Shown here: positions 1-9,943 of the stretch, piece after piece
How the letters are laid out: each line of letters opens with the position of its first letter
Numbering within the stretch: the first letter of the stretch is position 1
Assembly: GCA_013176395.1 (NCBI GenBank)
Contig: JABMLP010000011.1
Location: forward strand, 186,001-250,000
Direction of reading: 5' to 3'
Source: Venturia oleaginea
Taxonomy: Eukaryota > Ascomycota > Dothideomycetes > Venturiales > Venturiaceae
Length of the DNA: 64,000 nucleotides
Notes under the pieces: model-generated
Seen by the model: the letters and a program-made list of their open reading frames with translations, nothing else
Database searches by the model: none
Told to the model about the DNA's origin: nothing
Position numbers and translations under genes: made by a program

Positions 1-1120
1 CCATAATCGAAGAGTTGGCCCTTGAGCATTGTGTTCTGGATATCAAGACTCGAGACCAGAAGGTTCTGCTGCTTGAGCTGCTCAATCTTCTGCTCTTGCT
101 CATGGATGACGGTATCACTGCGTTTGAGGGTAGCAGGGTAGTGCTGGACGAATCGCTCAAGTTCTTCGACGCGACGGCGAAGTGCTCCAACCGCGTTATT
201 CTGCTCGCATAGCACACGATCCTTGGTGTTGATTGCTTGGACGTGCTCCTGTGCCTGGTTGAGCATGAATCCGTAGTACTGCTGGAGTTCGTGGATGACG
301 CGGCCTTGATTGGCGATCTGCTGGTTCTTCTCGGACAGAACTTGAGCGGAACCTCCCTTCACCATGAGAATCTGGTTGACGAACTGGAGGTGATTAATCG
401 TGGCAACCATTCCCTGATTGATACGGACAGCATCAGTATGACGAGTCTGAAGCTCTGCGAAGTTGTGATTCATGTCTGCAATAACATCCATCATGGAGAT
501 AGAACCTGCTGTTGCAACAGACGTGACGTGTGGCTGAGGGATAATGTTAGTTTGGGACTCGAGCTGATGGATCGGTGCGTTCATTACCTCTTCAACTGAC
601 TTGGCCATAGAAGTGGATTCACTGTCGTTGTTGATAGGCACGCCTTCAGTGGGACCAACGAAGAGATCGTTGAGCCCTGTCTCGGTGAATGAGCGTTGGC
701 GCTTAGTGCAAGCAGACCCTCCGTCGTTGTTTGGTGAACGCGATGCAGCGCGTTTGTTGGTGGCCTTCTGCTCCATGACAAGAGCAACTCCATTTATACC
801 CTCTGTACGTAGTCCGGACTCCTTGGCAGCGTTTAAGAATGGGTCAGTCAATGATAGCTGACCGTCACTCTGGCCAACATCGATGCCGAGGGGCTTCATC
901 GTAGCGGGCGTGGCGCTGGACCAAGTGGAACCAGGTGACACGTTAGTGAACGAAGCAGCGGCAAGATCTGAAGTCTGGTGAAGTAGATTCAAGTGGGCCT
1001 CCAAGTCGGCTTCGCGTGGTTGATCTGTGAGCTCGTCAGCGTTGTATGTGAGTACTGTGATTGAAGGATGAATAGCTTACTCTCGATAGCCTCCAATGCT
1101 TGCGATTGAAGAGAATGCAT
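1..1120 (-). CDS. coiled-coil protein, 3' end beyond window (partial)
   Basis: Not a family I recognise. The minus frame is open from 1024 to the window edge. It joins a short first exon (1120-1081, beginning MHSLQSQALEAIE) across a 56-nt intron, 1080-1025, with donor GTAAGC, an internal GCTGAC branch-like site and acceptor CACAG. The phase agrees: one base of exon 1 completes the first codon of exon 2. The N-terminal half is rich in Ser, Thr, Asn and Pro and has two basic clusters (NKRAASR and TKRQR) that could be nuclear signals. From about residue 190 it is rich in Q, E, L, N and H with heptad-like spacing, which predicts a long coiled coil running off the window. A longer start at 1240 is possible. 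Function unknown. Confidence 0.6.
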
Positions 1121-2950
1121 GACTGTACGGTGCGGTAAACTGTGGCATGAACATGGTGAAGGAGGAAAGGAAGTGAGCGTCGCAAACTTGTTGTTTTGAT
1201 AACGCGAGAAAAGTGGGGTATCACAAGGCTGTCCAAACAACTGATATCAAAACATTGGTAGCGTTTTTCGCACGCGTGACTATCAGGCCACAAGATCTCG
1301 AGCTCTGCTGTGGTAGATCCAAGTCTTGAAGTCGAGATCGAGTTTCTAAGATTCCTGGCAGCTTCGAATCCGAGAATTTCTAGGAAGTATGTGACCCTCT
1401 GAGCTGGGATCAAGTCTTGAGGTCAGTACTGAGCCTGCTGGATTCATGGCAACTTTTCGTTCCTGAAAATTCCAGGACTCGGTGAACTCGTCAAATTCGA
1501 GGTCGAGCTCTCGTTTTGATAATGTCTCCGAAATTCCTGGCGACTTCAAATTCAAGAATTGCCAAAAATAAATGACAGCGCTCTCAATGCTGAATACGGT
1601 TCTTCAACCTAATAAAAATCCTCAGAAACCGTTAGCACTTTTCAATTGCGAGTAGTCATTAATTAGTAATTAACCGGCGCTTCGATCCTGGAATCAAAAC
1701 TGAACTGCCAAGTCAAACCTCAAAAACTTTTTGCAATTTTGAGTTTCGGAGTACGAAGTGCTTAAAAGACATTGTTAACAAATTCTTCCTTAGTCAAGAA
1801 TGGCGAATGATTGATTGATTGATTTTATCCTACTCGGTTGCAGCCGCTTAATCACGCAGCTATGTCCGGTTAGGAGGACTTCATCAGACAGCCGACACGT
1901 GATAGATTATATAATCCACCGCGCCCCACTTCGCCCCGTTCACTGAAACAAGACCAGCTCTCCCCTCGGTCCTCCCCCTTTCCCCTTAACCAGTATCTCC
2001 AAATGCCCGCTGGCTCTTGTAGATACTGGTCATTCTGCTAGTATATCTGTGCTATGTAGACTCCAAGAGGCAATGCCTCGCGTTTCGCTATCCTTCTACC
2101 TACAGTCTCCCTCTAATGCTCAGCTTGTCTATCTGAATGCTCAAGGATGATTTCATAGCGCAGGCCAATACCAGGTCATGTGATGTGGTCAATCTAGAGT
2201 GCTTTCCATTCCTAGAGGAACATGGAGACTCAATTGGCTGAAAAAGGAGCGACCTGGTCTTCGGTCAAATTTGACGATTCTAACAAACAGGAGATGGTGA
2301 CGAGACCCTAGCAGTGTTGCAATTTGGTCTTCTATGAGTACTGGAGGGTATTGGTTTAGGAGGGCAAGGAAAATTCGTTTGTCACATTATTCCTGTCTCC
2401 TTAGTATTTGAGAAACAGGGTGTCGAAGACGGATGTTACGCCTCCGCGTCGGTGACACCTGGGGACCTCTTGTCTTTCCGGAGTTTAAGAGAGCTAGAGT
2501 AACAACGTATAAAGCTTCTGTCTCCCTTGTACGTTCAACCCGTACAGAGAAGCGACTTTCTGACTTCACGGAAGGATTCTCTCTCGCTCTATCTTATAGG
2601 CACGAAAGTCTATTATCTTATTCCCTAGGGCCTCGATATTCTTACGGTAAGATATTAACCCTTAGGTAGTGTGACGGCTTGCTAGGCTACTGGAACAACC
2701 ACAGTGTTCAAACACCTAACAAAGCGCCACAGTACACGAGCCACAGCAAGACCTATAAGTAGGCATTGCCCCCAGCCACCATTTACATAGCGACCTGTAG
2801 TTCACTATCACATTTAGTCCATACCTGATTGCTGGTCACGCCTTTCATTAGTTACTACTAGCCGTGACAGGTAGCTACTAATAACTTAGGTGAAGGGATA
2901 GATAGAGTAGTCTAAAAGTATTTAAACTACTATTACTAAGTTAACTAATA
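1121..2950. other. intergenic, no gene seen
   Basis: About 1.8 kb with only short ORFs on both strands and none with recognisable motifs. It holds the dispersed repeat at 1800-2130. The 78-codon plus-strand ORF at 2433-2669 matches nothing I know and has an equally open antisense frame. Confidence 0.5.
1800..2130 (+). repeat. dispersed repeat, copy 1 (inverted partner at 27600-27915)
   Basis: Begins with iterated ATTG units, then the Box CCTACTCGGTTGCAGCCGC, and runs to about the AATGCTCAGCTTG segment. The reverse complement of 27600-27915 follows it almost base for base for about 300 bp. Most differences are C/T or G/A transitions plus a few small indels. Both copies contain a short frame starting MPRVSL near one end, but neither is a convincing gene. 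It may be a terminal segment of a transposon. Confidence 0.8.
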
Positions 2951-2989
2951 ACGTATTCCACCACCGAGCCGGCCACTTTTCCTTGGCAC
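2951..2989 (-). repeat. isolated pogo-element terminal fragment
   Basis: These 39 bases are the exact reverse complement of 38071-38109, the 3' end of the truncated pogo copy. They also resemble the first half of the TIR of the full element at 56705. The similarity stops at GGCAC on the inner side. No partner end or transposase sequence is visible nearby, so this looks like a solo end or a deletion relic. Confidence 0.75.
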
Positions 2990-3181
2990 AGCCCTTATCC
3001 TCTTCAACACGCAATATCTGTAAGAGTTCAACCCTCAAAGGTGTTTCGCAAGTGAGGGAAGACAGCTTATATTTCAAGTATCTAAGTACAGAGAAGAAAG
3101 TGTAAGTACAGGAAGGATAGCTAGTATATATAATCCTCCTCTTACAATAGATCCTTCTAGAAAGTATCTTTAAATGGAAAC

Positions 3182-3290
3182 GTGACAGCTTGCAAAATAG
3201 AACATGGCAGCTTGCGAAATAGAACATGACAGCTTGCAAAATAGAACATGACAGCTTGCAAAATAGAACATGACAGCTTGCAGAATAACA
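3182..3290. repeat. 22-bp tandem repeat, five units
   Basis: Five head-to-tail copies of a 22-bp unit containing GACAGCTTGCAAAATAG, exactly 22 bp apart, with a few G/A differences. It lies just downstream (on the minus strand) of the chromovirus integrase ORF, so in the 3' untranslated or LTR-proximal part of that element. Confidence 0.9.
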
Positions 3291-3350
3291 AGAGAACAAT
3301 TGGAAATCCAGTCATGGATAAGCTAGAGAGAAGGATTCCATCCCTTAACA

Positions 3351-5153
3351 TTATCCCCTCCCCCCCTCTCTTGTAGATCGATGTGAGCGTAGTCTCTGAG
3401 GGCGTAGTATAGGTCCGTCGTTTTCAAGAACGTTGCCGTAGGCACTTTCAAAAGCGTCCAGAGCTGTAGTTTGTTGGAGTTCGCTAAGGGGTTCCCACGT
3501 AGGATCAACGTAGCCTACCCACTTAACTAAGACTTCTCGCGTTTGTTGTCGACCTCGCCGGCGCCATCTTGCGGCTAGAATAGCCTCGATACCGTATTCC
3601 TCGTCTCCTTGTTCAGTTACTATAGGAGGCGGCTGTGTATTATCTTGTATTTGTGAAGGTAGGGGATCTGTGCCAGCTCTCCTAAGTAAAGACGTATGAA
3701 ATCGGTTGTGGATTCCTCTGGGTGTATCAAGCTCGTAAGACATTGAGTTGATAACTCGTGTAACTGTATACTTCCCATGAATCCAGTCTAGTTTCTTACA
3801 AGGACGTAGGGTTTTTACGTTCTTTAGGTTGAGCCAGACTTTGTCTCCCACTTTAAAAGAGTCAGCCGGAGCACGATCTCTATTAGAGTAGTATTCTTGC
3901 TGTTGCTGAGCTGATACCATTGACGTTTCTGCCCATTCTTGTGCGTCCTTCAATTTTGCTACAAGATCTTGTGCTTTTTCTTTTGGATTCTTAGGGGTTT
4001 CCTGGGGAGCTTCAACAGTTCCTATATGCTCAATGTTATAACCGTGGGTTAAGAAGAAAGGCGATAGGCCCGTAGCTTGGTTTGGTCTATTATCGAGGCA
4101 TATTTGAGCAATAGGCAGGAGCTCGACCCAGTCGTTCTGACTAAATGTACAGAACTTACGTAGATAGGCTTCAACTTCTTGATTTCTTCTTTCCGTAGAT
4201 CCATCAGTCTCAGGGTGATACGCTGTAGAGAGTCTTCTCTCTATCTTAAGAAGGTGACAAACTTCTTTCCAGAAAGCATTAACAAATTGCGTGTCCCTAT
4301 CTGAGACTAGAGATCTAGGAAGCCAGTGTAATCTTACGTAGTTCTGCATAAATAGTTTTGCAAATCCTTCAGCTCCAAACTGTTCTTTAGGCACTGGGAA
4401 CAGGATAGTTCCTTTACCCAAGCGGTCAGTAATAACGCAGAGTCTTGTGCATCTTTGGCTCTCTGGTAATTCGACTATGAAGTCTACTGAAATATCTTGC
4501 CAGATACGGCTAGGGACAGGAAGAGGTTTAAGTAAACCTTTCTTTTTGTCTCGCCAGACTGAAGTTCTTCCGCAGACGTCACAATTGCGTATAAACTGAC
4601 GTATATCTTGAGCAAATCCCGGCCAGTAGAGCTGTCTGGAGAGAATAGCAATAGTAGCTTCTCGTCCAGGATGCCCTGATAGGACTGAATCGTGTATTTC
4701 TTGAATTACTCCTGTTAAGAGAGGCTCGTAGGAGGGCAACCAGATTCGGTCTCTATAGTAGAGCTGGTCTATCTCCATCTCGCCACGCCTTCGGATCACG
4801 GTCATCTGGCACGTTTTATCTGTTGATTGGCCGGACGCAGGCCAGGGCACGTGAATTTTCATTGTGAGCGAGCAAGCCATTGAGCCCTGAGCCATACAGG
4901 CTTCCTCAGCCACACGGGGCTTCAGCCACGGGGTAGGTCTCAGGATGGCATGCCCACGGCTCAATTGCTTCTCGATTGAAGGCAAATGAGGTGCCCTACT
5001 GCCCAGAAGCGAAGCGCCTGCGGCCCAGACAAACAAGAAGGAAACGAGGTGGGATAGGAGGCGAGTCTGTACGACATACTCGGTCCGGGGTAGAGGCGAG
5101 AAACACAGCGGTGTAGCGAAGCAGAGTATAGCTTTTGGCGATCGGGTGAACAC
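3351..5153 (-). CDS. Ty3/gypsy chromovirus pol C-terminus: integrase and chromodomain
   Basis: Integrase/chromodomain end of a chromovirus polyprotein. Visible in order are the H2C2 zinc-binding region (HPGREATIAIL to CDVCGRTS) at about residues 180-215, and the integrase core with its three acidic residues (DFIVELPES, VSDRDTQFVN, ERRNQEVEAY) at about 240-360. A Tyr/Trp-containing chromodomain (VLVKWVGYVDPTWEP) lies at about 530-560. Integrase joins element cDNA to the host genome; the chromodomain usually directs it to heterochromatin. Reverse transcriptase, RNase H, protease and gag are missing. The first ~130 residues do not look like pol and overlap the DIRS region, so the element is 5'-truncated and the ORF start is chimeric. 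No matching LTR pair was found. Confidence 0.85.
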   Translation of the reverse strand: MFTRSPKAILCFATPLCFSPLPRTEYVVQTRLLSHLVSFLFVWAAGASLLGSRAPHLPSIEKQLSRGHAILRPTPWLKPRVAEEACMAQGSMACSLTMKIHVPWPASGQSTDKTCQMTVIRRRGEMEIDQLYYRDRIWLPSYEPLLTGVIQEIHDSVLSGHPGREATIAILSRQLYWPGFAQDIRQFIRNCDVCGRTSVWRDKKKGLLKPLPVPSRIWQDISVDFIVELPESQRCTRLCVITDRLGKGTILFPVPKEQFGAEGFAKLFMQNYVRLHWLPRSLVSDRDTQFVNAFWKEVCHLLKIERRLSTAYHPETDGSTERRNQEVEAYLRKFCTFSQNDWVELLPIAQICLDNRPNQATGLSPFFLTHGYNIEHIGTVEAPQETPKNPKEKAQDLVAKLKDAQEWAETSMVSAQQQQEYYSNRDRAPADSFKVGDKVWLNLKNVKTLRPCKKLDWIHGKYTVTRVINSMSYELDTPRGIHNRFHTSLLRRAGTDPLPSQIQDNTQPPPIVTEQGDEEYGIEAILAARWRRRGRQQTREVLVKWVGYVDPTWEPLSELQQTTALDAFESAYGNVLENDGPILRPQRLRSHRSTREGGRG

Positions 5154-5160
5154 AACGGTG

Positions 5161-6249
5161 TTATATCAGGAACAGGCGACTGATTGCAAGCTGCTGTTCG
5201 AACGAACGGGATATGTAACGGAGGAAAGCTTCGGAGGACCATCGACCCGCTGCCTTAAGCTCGAGCTCAGGCACTCCCTTCGCAGCTGCGTCCGTAGCAG
5301 CACCCCTGCGGAAGGAACGGCCTGTGTAGGACTTGTCGTCCAGCGAGGAGATAATACCAGTAGCGAGGAGGCGTCGGCGTAGTTGCATGTGTACAGCAGC
5401 GGCCGAACAATGCCCTTTGCCGATGTCGAAGAGAGGCGCCGAAAGCGGCTTCGGATCGTGCCTGAAAAGTCTTACCAGGGCGGCTACTGCACAGGTAGGT
5501 TTTCCCGTTGCGGCGATGGAGATGGGAACGCCCTGATTAGCGTAATCGGTCTTGCTACGCTTCAGGAAAATAGAGACCCCGTAAGGCTGATGGCTAGGCG
5601 TATGACGATGGAAGGCGATATCGCTCCGTAAGACGTGAGTATAGGAGAACAGCGGGTGCTCCCTATCTCTTCTAGTGTAAGCCAGCTCGCCAAGGCGGAA
5701 GAAACCAGCATAGGCCACCTTGAAGAGAGTGTCGAGATTGAGGTCGGCTCCGGTGGTCGGTTCCACAGCCGTCAGTCCCTCAAGGATGCGTACAGTAATA
5801 GGGAGCCTATTCTTGCGCTTCGGAGGCCTGAGGTTGAGAGCCCCCTGTCTTGCGCGTAGGAGCATCGGATCAGCGAACGCGCTGATAGGGTATCCCAGGT
5901 CGATATGCTTTGAACGTACTACGGAGAGGTAGCTGGCCGCTGTAGCGCCGGAAATGATGCCTTTCGCTCCTCCAGTAATGACACGCCTTGCCATCCATTC
6001 GCCGAGATTGAGGGGTTCTGCGGGATAGTCTACACAGCCCTCCAGCGTACAGAACCTCTCCCAGCTCTTGATACCCGCGCCGTACGTGTTGCGCGTGTTC
6101 TGGGCCAAGCCGTACCATAAGAGGGTAATATACTCATCAGAGAGGCCAAGGTTTCGCTCGCGAAGGGTACGGAGGAAGAACCTATGAACTGTAGGGAGGA
6201 GCTCGCTATCGTAGGAAGTATACTCGAGGCTAGGTGCTGGACGAAGCAC
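5161..6249 (-). CDS. DIRS-type tyrosine recombinase
   Basis: Phage-integrase-like tyrosine recombinase, the integration enzyme of DIRS elements. Box I Arg is in AYAGFFRLGELAY (about residues 180-192). Box II is in the GRSFRRGAATDAAAKG segment (about 305-320). The nucleophile Tyr is most likely in SEAFLRYIS (about 343). The family usually has His-x-x-Arg in box II; here the His position is Arg (RSFR), which may reduce activity. The N-terminal segment has the SAM-like pattern WYGLAQNTRNTYGAGIKSW. The frame opens with GTG at 6249 and stays open upstream to about 6320 without an ATG, so the true start is unknown or the protein is made as part of a longer polyprotein. Adjacent to the chromovirus fragment. 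Confidence 0.82.
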   Translation of the reverse strand: MLRPAPSLEYTSYDSELLPTVHRFFLRTLRERNLGLSDEYITLLWYGLAQNTRNTYGAGIKSWERFCTLEGCVDYPAEPLNLGEWMARRVITGGAKGIISGATAASYLSVVRSKHIDLGYPISAFADPMLLRARQGALNLRPPKRKNRLPITVRILEGLTAVEPTTGADLNLDTLFKVAYAGFFRLGELAYTRRDREHPLFSYTHVLRSDIAFHRHTPSHQPYGVSIFLKRSKTDYANQGVPISIAATGKPTCAVAALVRLFRHDPKPLSAPLFDIGKGHCSAAAVHMQLRRRLLATGIISSLDDKSYTGRSFRRGAATDAAAKGVPELELKAAGRWSSEAFLRYISRSFEQQLAISRLFLI

Positions 6250-6410
6250 GTTAGCAAGCTTTGTACGAGTACCGGAGTCCGACCAGGGTATCTGCCGAAC
6301 GTCGGCGATAGCAGAGTAGCATGGCGCTTAAGCCGATGAGCCTGCAAAGAACGGCTGCCACGAACAGCGCGCCAAGCCCAAAGTTGCAATCCCCGGGATA
6401 GCAAGAATTC

Positions 6411-8450
6411 AACGGAACTGTAAGGACGATAGCGGAGAGCCCCATCGGAGGCAGAGCCAGACGATACGATCGAAACTAGACTCGCGAGGGCGTCGGCCAG
6501 ATGTACCTATAGAGATGGTCCCCAACGGAGGAATGCAACGGCAACGGCAACGGCCTCCATCTCTTAGGGTTGATAAACGCCGAACGATCGGACGGCTCAA
6601 CAATAGTTCAACGGAACTGTAAGATCGAAAGCGGTGAGCCCCATCGGAGGCAGAGCCAGACGATACGATCGAAACTAGACTCGCGAGGGCGTCGGCCAGA
6701 TGTACCTATAGAGATGGTCCCCAACGGAGGAATGCAACGGCAACGGCAACGGCCTCCATCTCTTAGGGTTGATAAACGCCGAACGATCGGACGGCTCAAC
6801 AATAGTTCAACGGAACTGTAAGATCGAAAGCGGTGAGCCCCATCGGAGGCAGAGCCAGACGATACGATCGAAACTAGACTCGCGAGAGCGTCGGCCAGAT
6901 GTACCTATAGAGATGGTCCCCAACGGAGGAATGCAACGGCAACGGCAACGGCCTCCATCTCTTTTGGGTTGATAAACGCCGAACGATCGGACGGTTCAAC
7001 AATAGTTCAGCGGAACTGTGAGATCGAAAACGGTGAGCCCCATCGGAGGCAGAGCTAGACGATACGATCGAAACTAGACTCGAGAGAGGGCGTCGGCCGG
7101 ATGTACCTATAGAGATGGTCCCCAACGGAGGAATGCAACGGCAACGGCAACGGCCTCCATCTCTTTAGGGTTGATAAACGCCGAACGATCGGACAATTCA
7201 CCAATAGTTCAGCGGAACTGTGAGATCGAAAACGGTGAGCCCCATCGGAGGCAGAGCTAGACGATACGATCGAAACTCGACTCGCGAGGGCGTCGGCCAG
7301 ATGTACCTATAGAGATGGTCCCCAACGGAGGAATGCAACGGCAACGGCAACGGCCTCCATCTCTTTAGGGTTAATAAACGCCGAACGATCGGACGGTTCA
7401 CCAATAGTTCAGCGGAACTGTGAGATCGAAAACGGTGAGCCCCATCGGAGGCAGAGCTAGACGATACGATCGAAACTAGACTCGCGAGGGCGTCAGCCAG
7501 ATGTACCTATAGAGATGGTCCCCAACGGAGGAATGCAACGGCAACGGCAACGGCCTCCATCTCTTTAGGGTTGATAAACGCCGAACGATCGGACGGTTCA
7601 CCAATAGTTCAGCGGAACTGTGAGATCGAAAACGGTGAGCCCCATCGGAGGCAGAGCTAGACGATACGATCGAAACTAGACTCGAGAGAGGGCGTCGGCC
7701 GGATGTACCTATAGAGATGGTCCCCAACGGAGGAATGCAACGGCAACGGCAACGGCCTCCATCTCTTTAGGGTTGATAAACGCCGAACGATCGGACGGTT
7801 CACCAATAGTTCAACGGAACTATAAGATCGAAAGCGGTGAGCCCCATCGGAGGCAGAGCTAGACGATACGATCGAAACTAGACTCGCGAGGGCGTCGGCC
7901 AGATGTACCTATAGAGATGGTCCCCAACGGAGGAATGCAACGGCAACGGCAACGGCCTCCATCTCTTTAGGGTTGATAAACGCCGAACGATCGGACGGTT
8001 CACCAATAGTTCAACGGAACTGTAAGATCGAAAGCGGTGAGCCTCATCGGAGGCAGAGCTAGACGATACGATCGAAACTAGACTCGAGAGAGGGCGTCGG
8101 CCGGATGTACCTATAGAGATGGTCCCCAACGGAGGAATGCAACGGCAACGGCAACGGCCTCCATCTCTTTAGGGTTGATAAACGCCGAACGATCGGACGG
8201 TTCACCAATAGTTCAGCGGAACTGAGATCGAAAAAAAGGTGAGCCCCATCGGAGGCAGCTAGACGATACGATCGAAAACTAGACTCGAGAGAGGGCGTCG
8301 GCCGGATATGCCTATAGAGATGGTCCCCAACGGAGGAATGCAACGGCAACGGCAACGGCCTCCATCTCTTTAGGGTTAATAAAGGCCGAACGATCGGACG
8401 GTTCAACAATAGTTCAGCGGAACTGTGAGATCGAAAGCGGTGAGCCCCAT
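6411..8450 (-). repeat. tandem array, ten ~200-bp units derived from the element's own RNase H
   Basis: The anchor TGATAAACGCC (or TAATAAA variant) recurs at 6571, 6770, 6970, 7172, 7372, 7572, 7774, 7974, 8176 and 8377, giving periods of 199-202 bp. The next match is 8734, inside the RNase H coding region, 357 bp away. Read on the minus strand each unit encodes the RNase H segment SNRSAFINPKEMEAVAVAF, ending near RWGPSL, and then jumps to the segment ending LADALSR..FDRI. About 157 bp around the CDNSTAV motif are missing. The Val-Ala codon pair is expanded to three GGCAAC-like units. Short ORFs of 64-83 codons within the array are by-products of the repeat. Confidence 0.93.
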
Positions 8451-9943
8451 TGGGGGCAGAGCCAGGCGATACGATCAAACTGGACTCGAGAGAGGGCATC
8501 GGCCAGGCCGTTAGCCGTAGATGGAAGCCAGCGGGCTTCGATAACAATATCGCAGGCAGCGGCCTGAGTAACAATAGTGCGGAGATGGGTGTTGCTCTCA
8601 CCACGAACAGCCTCCTTCGTCAACCCGGCCACGGCCGTAGAGTTGTCACAGTGGATAACGACCCGATTATGTGCCCAGAGAGACGGTCCCCAACGGAGGA
8701 ATGCGACGGCAACAGCCTCCATCTCCTTAGGGTTGATAAACGCCGAACGATTGGACGGTTCAGCAATAAAAGCATGCTCGATTGCGATACTATTGGTGTA
8801 ATCCCCCCAAGAGACATCGGTCTCAGAGGACTCGAAAAAGAAGCCGCCGAGGCTTTGTTGTCCGGAGGCATCAGTGAAAAGGTGGAAACAACGGCGCTTT
8901 CGATAATCGAAGAAGTAGACCCCGTTGGTTAGCTCGAGCGCATGGAGCCACCAGAGAAGGTCGTCTCGTACACCGCTAGTCAGGGCTCGGCGAAAGTGCC
9001 GATTGACTTCTCCGTATGCTCCGCTCAGGTAGTCCCAGATCGATCGAGTGTAAACCCGGCCAAGGCGGATGACGGCACTGGCCCAACTGAGCCGCCCGGC
9101 GAGGGACTTCGTATCCCGGAGCCGCGGCCTTGTCTCGGAGAGGTGATCACGGATAGCCTGGATCAAAGAATCTCTCTTCTCGTCGGAGAGACGCAGTTCC
9201 AAGCGTACCGTATCAACCAGAAGACCTAATATCTCGACGGCCGTGCCGACCACGTCTTTGGCATCCTTGCGAGGAATCCCAAGTCGATCGGTGGTCTTGA
9301 TCCAGAGTTCCGAAACGCGGTCCGAAATTTCTTGAGACGTACACACAAACATAAAATCATCAAGGTAGTGCTCGATCGCGGTAGGGATACTGCGCGTGCC
9401 GGCCTGCTCGTCGAGAGCCCAATGGAGACCTTCCGCAAAGAGATTGAAGATAAATGGCGCAGTCCTGAGACCGAAAGGGAGGCAGAGTTCTTGATAATTG
9501 ACGCCGTTGAGGCAAAACCCAAGATACCGGGACGAAATGAGATCCACAGGGATGTTGCGAAAAGCGTGCGCAATGTCGCGTTTCATCAGAAGACAGCCCC
9601 GGCCTGTACGAAGGACGTGCTGAACAATTCTGTCGACTCTGGTGTACTGTAGCTTGCCAAACACGCGTGGAATGGCGTCGTTGACTGAAGTTTGGGGCGG
9701 CCAAGAGAGGTCGTGGATCCGGCGTAAGGTTCCGTCTTGTTTTGGGACCATCCCAAGAGGAGCGATAAACAGGCCCGGGTCTGTAGAGATAGCCAATCGG
9801 CCGGCGGCCAGCTCCTTCGCAACGTAGCCCGTAGCTTCGGCTGCGGTCGCCTCGTCGGAGAAGTAGTTGTTCGAAACGCCGCGTACGCGAATCGTATGAG
9901 GCTCGCGGATCCCGATGGAGGCGCCGTACGTGAGTCCGTACTG
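8414..9943 (-). CDS. DIRS-like reverse transcriptase and RNase H
   Basis: Copies element RNA into cDNA and removes the RNA strand. RT signatures in order: VPKQDGTLRRIHDLSWP and SVNDAIP, typical of DIRS-class RTs; catalytic Asp in LMKRDIAHAFRNIPV; GLRTAPFIFNLFAEG; and the YLDDF catalytic box. RNase H follows with HLFTDASGQQSLGGFFFE, PKEMEAVAVAFLRWG, VIHCDNSTAVAGL and TANGLADALSR, so all the acidic positions are present. The frame is open from just after a TAA at 9946; the nearest initiator-like codon is TTG at 9796. Upstream, conserved-looking sequence (TIRVRGVSNNYFSDEAT) lies in this frame while ORF1 is in another, so a frameshift near 9930-9945 separates them. The 3' end runs into the tandem array. 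Confidence 0.85.
   Translation of the reverse strand, partial: QYGLTYGASIGIREPHTIRVRGVSNNYFSDEATAAEATGYVAKELAAGRLAISTDPGLFIAPLGMVPKQDGTLRRIHDLSWPPQTSVNDAIPRVFGKLQYTRVDRIVQHVLRTGRGCLLMKRDIAHAFRNIPVDLISSRYLGFCLNGVNYQELCLPFGLRTAPFIFNLFAEGLHWALDEQAGTRSIPTAIEHYLDDFMFVCTSQEISDRVSELWIKTTDRLGIPRKDAKDVVGTAVEILGLLVDTVRLELRLSDEKRDSLIQAIRDHLSETRPRLRDTKSLAGRLSWASAVIRLGRVYTRSIWDYLSGAYGEVNRHFRRALTSGVRDDLLWWLHALELTNGVYFFDYRKRRCFHLFTDASGQQSLGGFFFESSETDVSWGDYTNSIAIEHAFIAEPSNRSAFINPKEMEAVAVAFLRWGPSLWAHNRVVIHCDNSTAVAGLTKEAVRGESNTHLRTIVTQAAACDIVIEARWLPSTANGLADALSRVQFDRIAWLCPQWGSPLSISQFR

Noticed and set aside
6409..8129. Series of 64-83-codon ORFs on both strands
   Set aside because: They recur at the repeat period and are products of the tandem array, not genes.
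6411..8450. CRISPR-like array
   Set aside because: Whole 200-bp units are repeated with no unique spacers, and they derive from RNase H coding sequence in a eukaryotic element.
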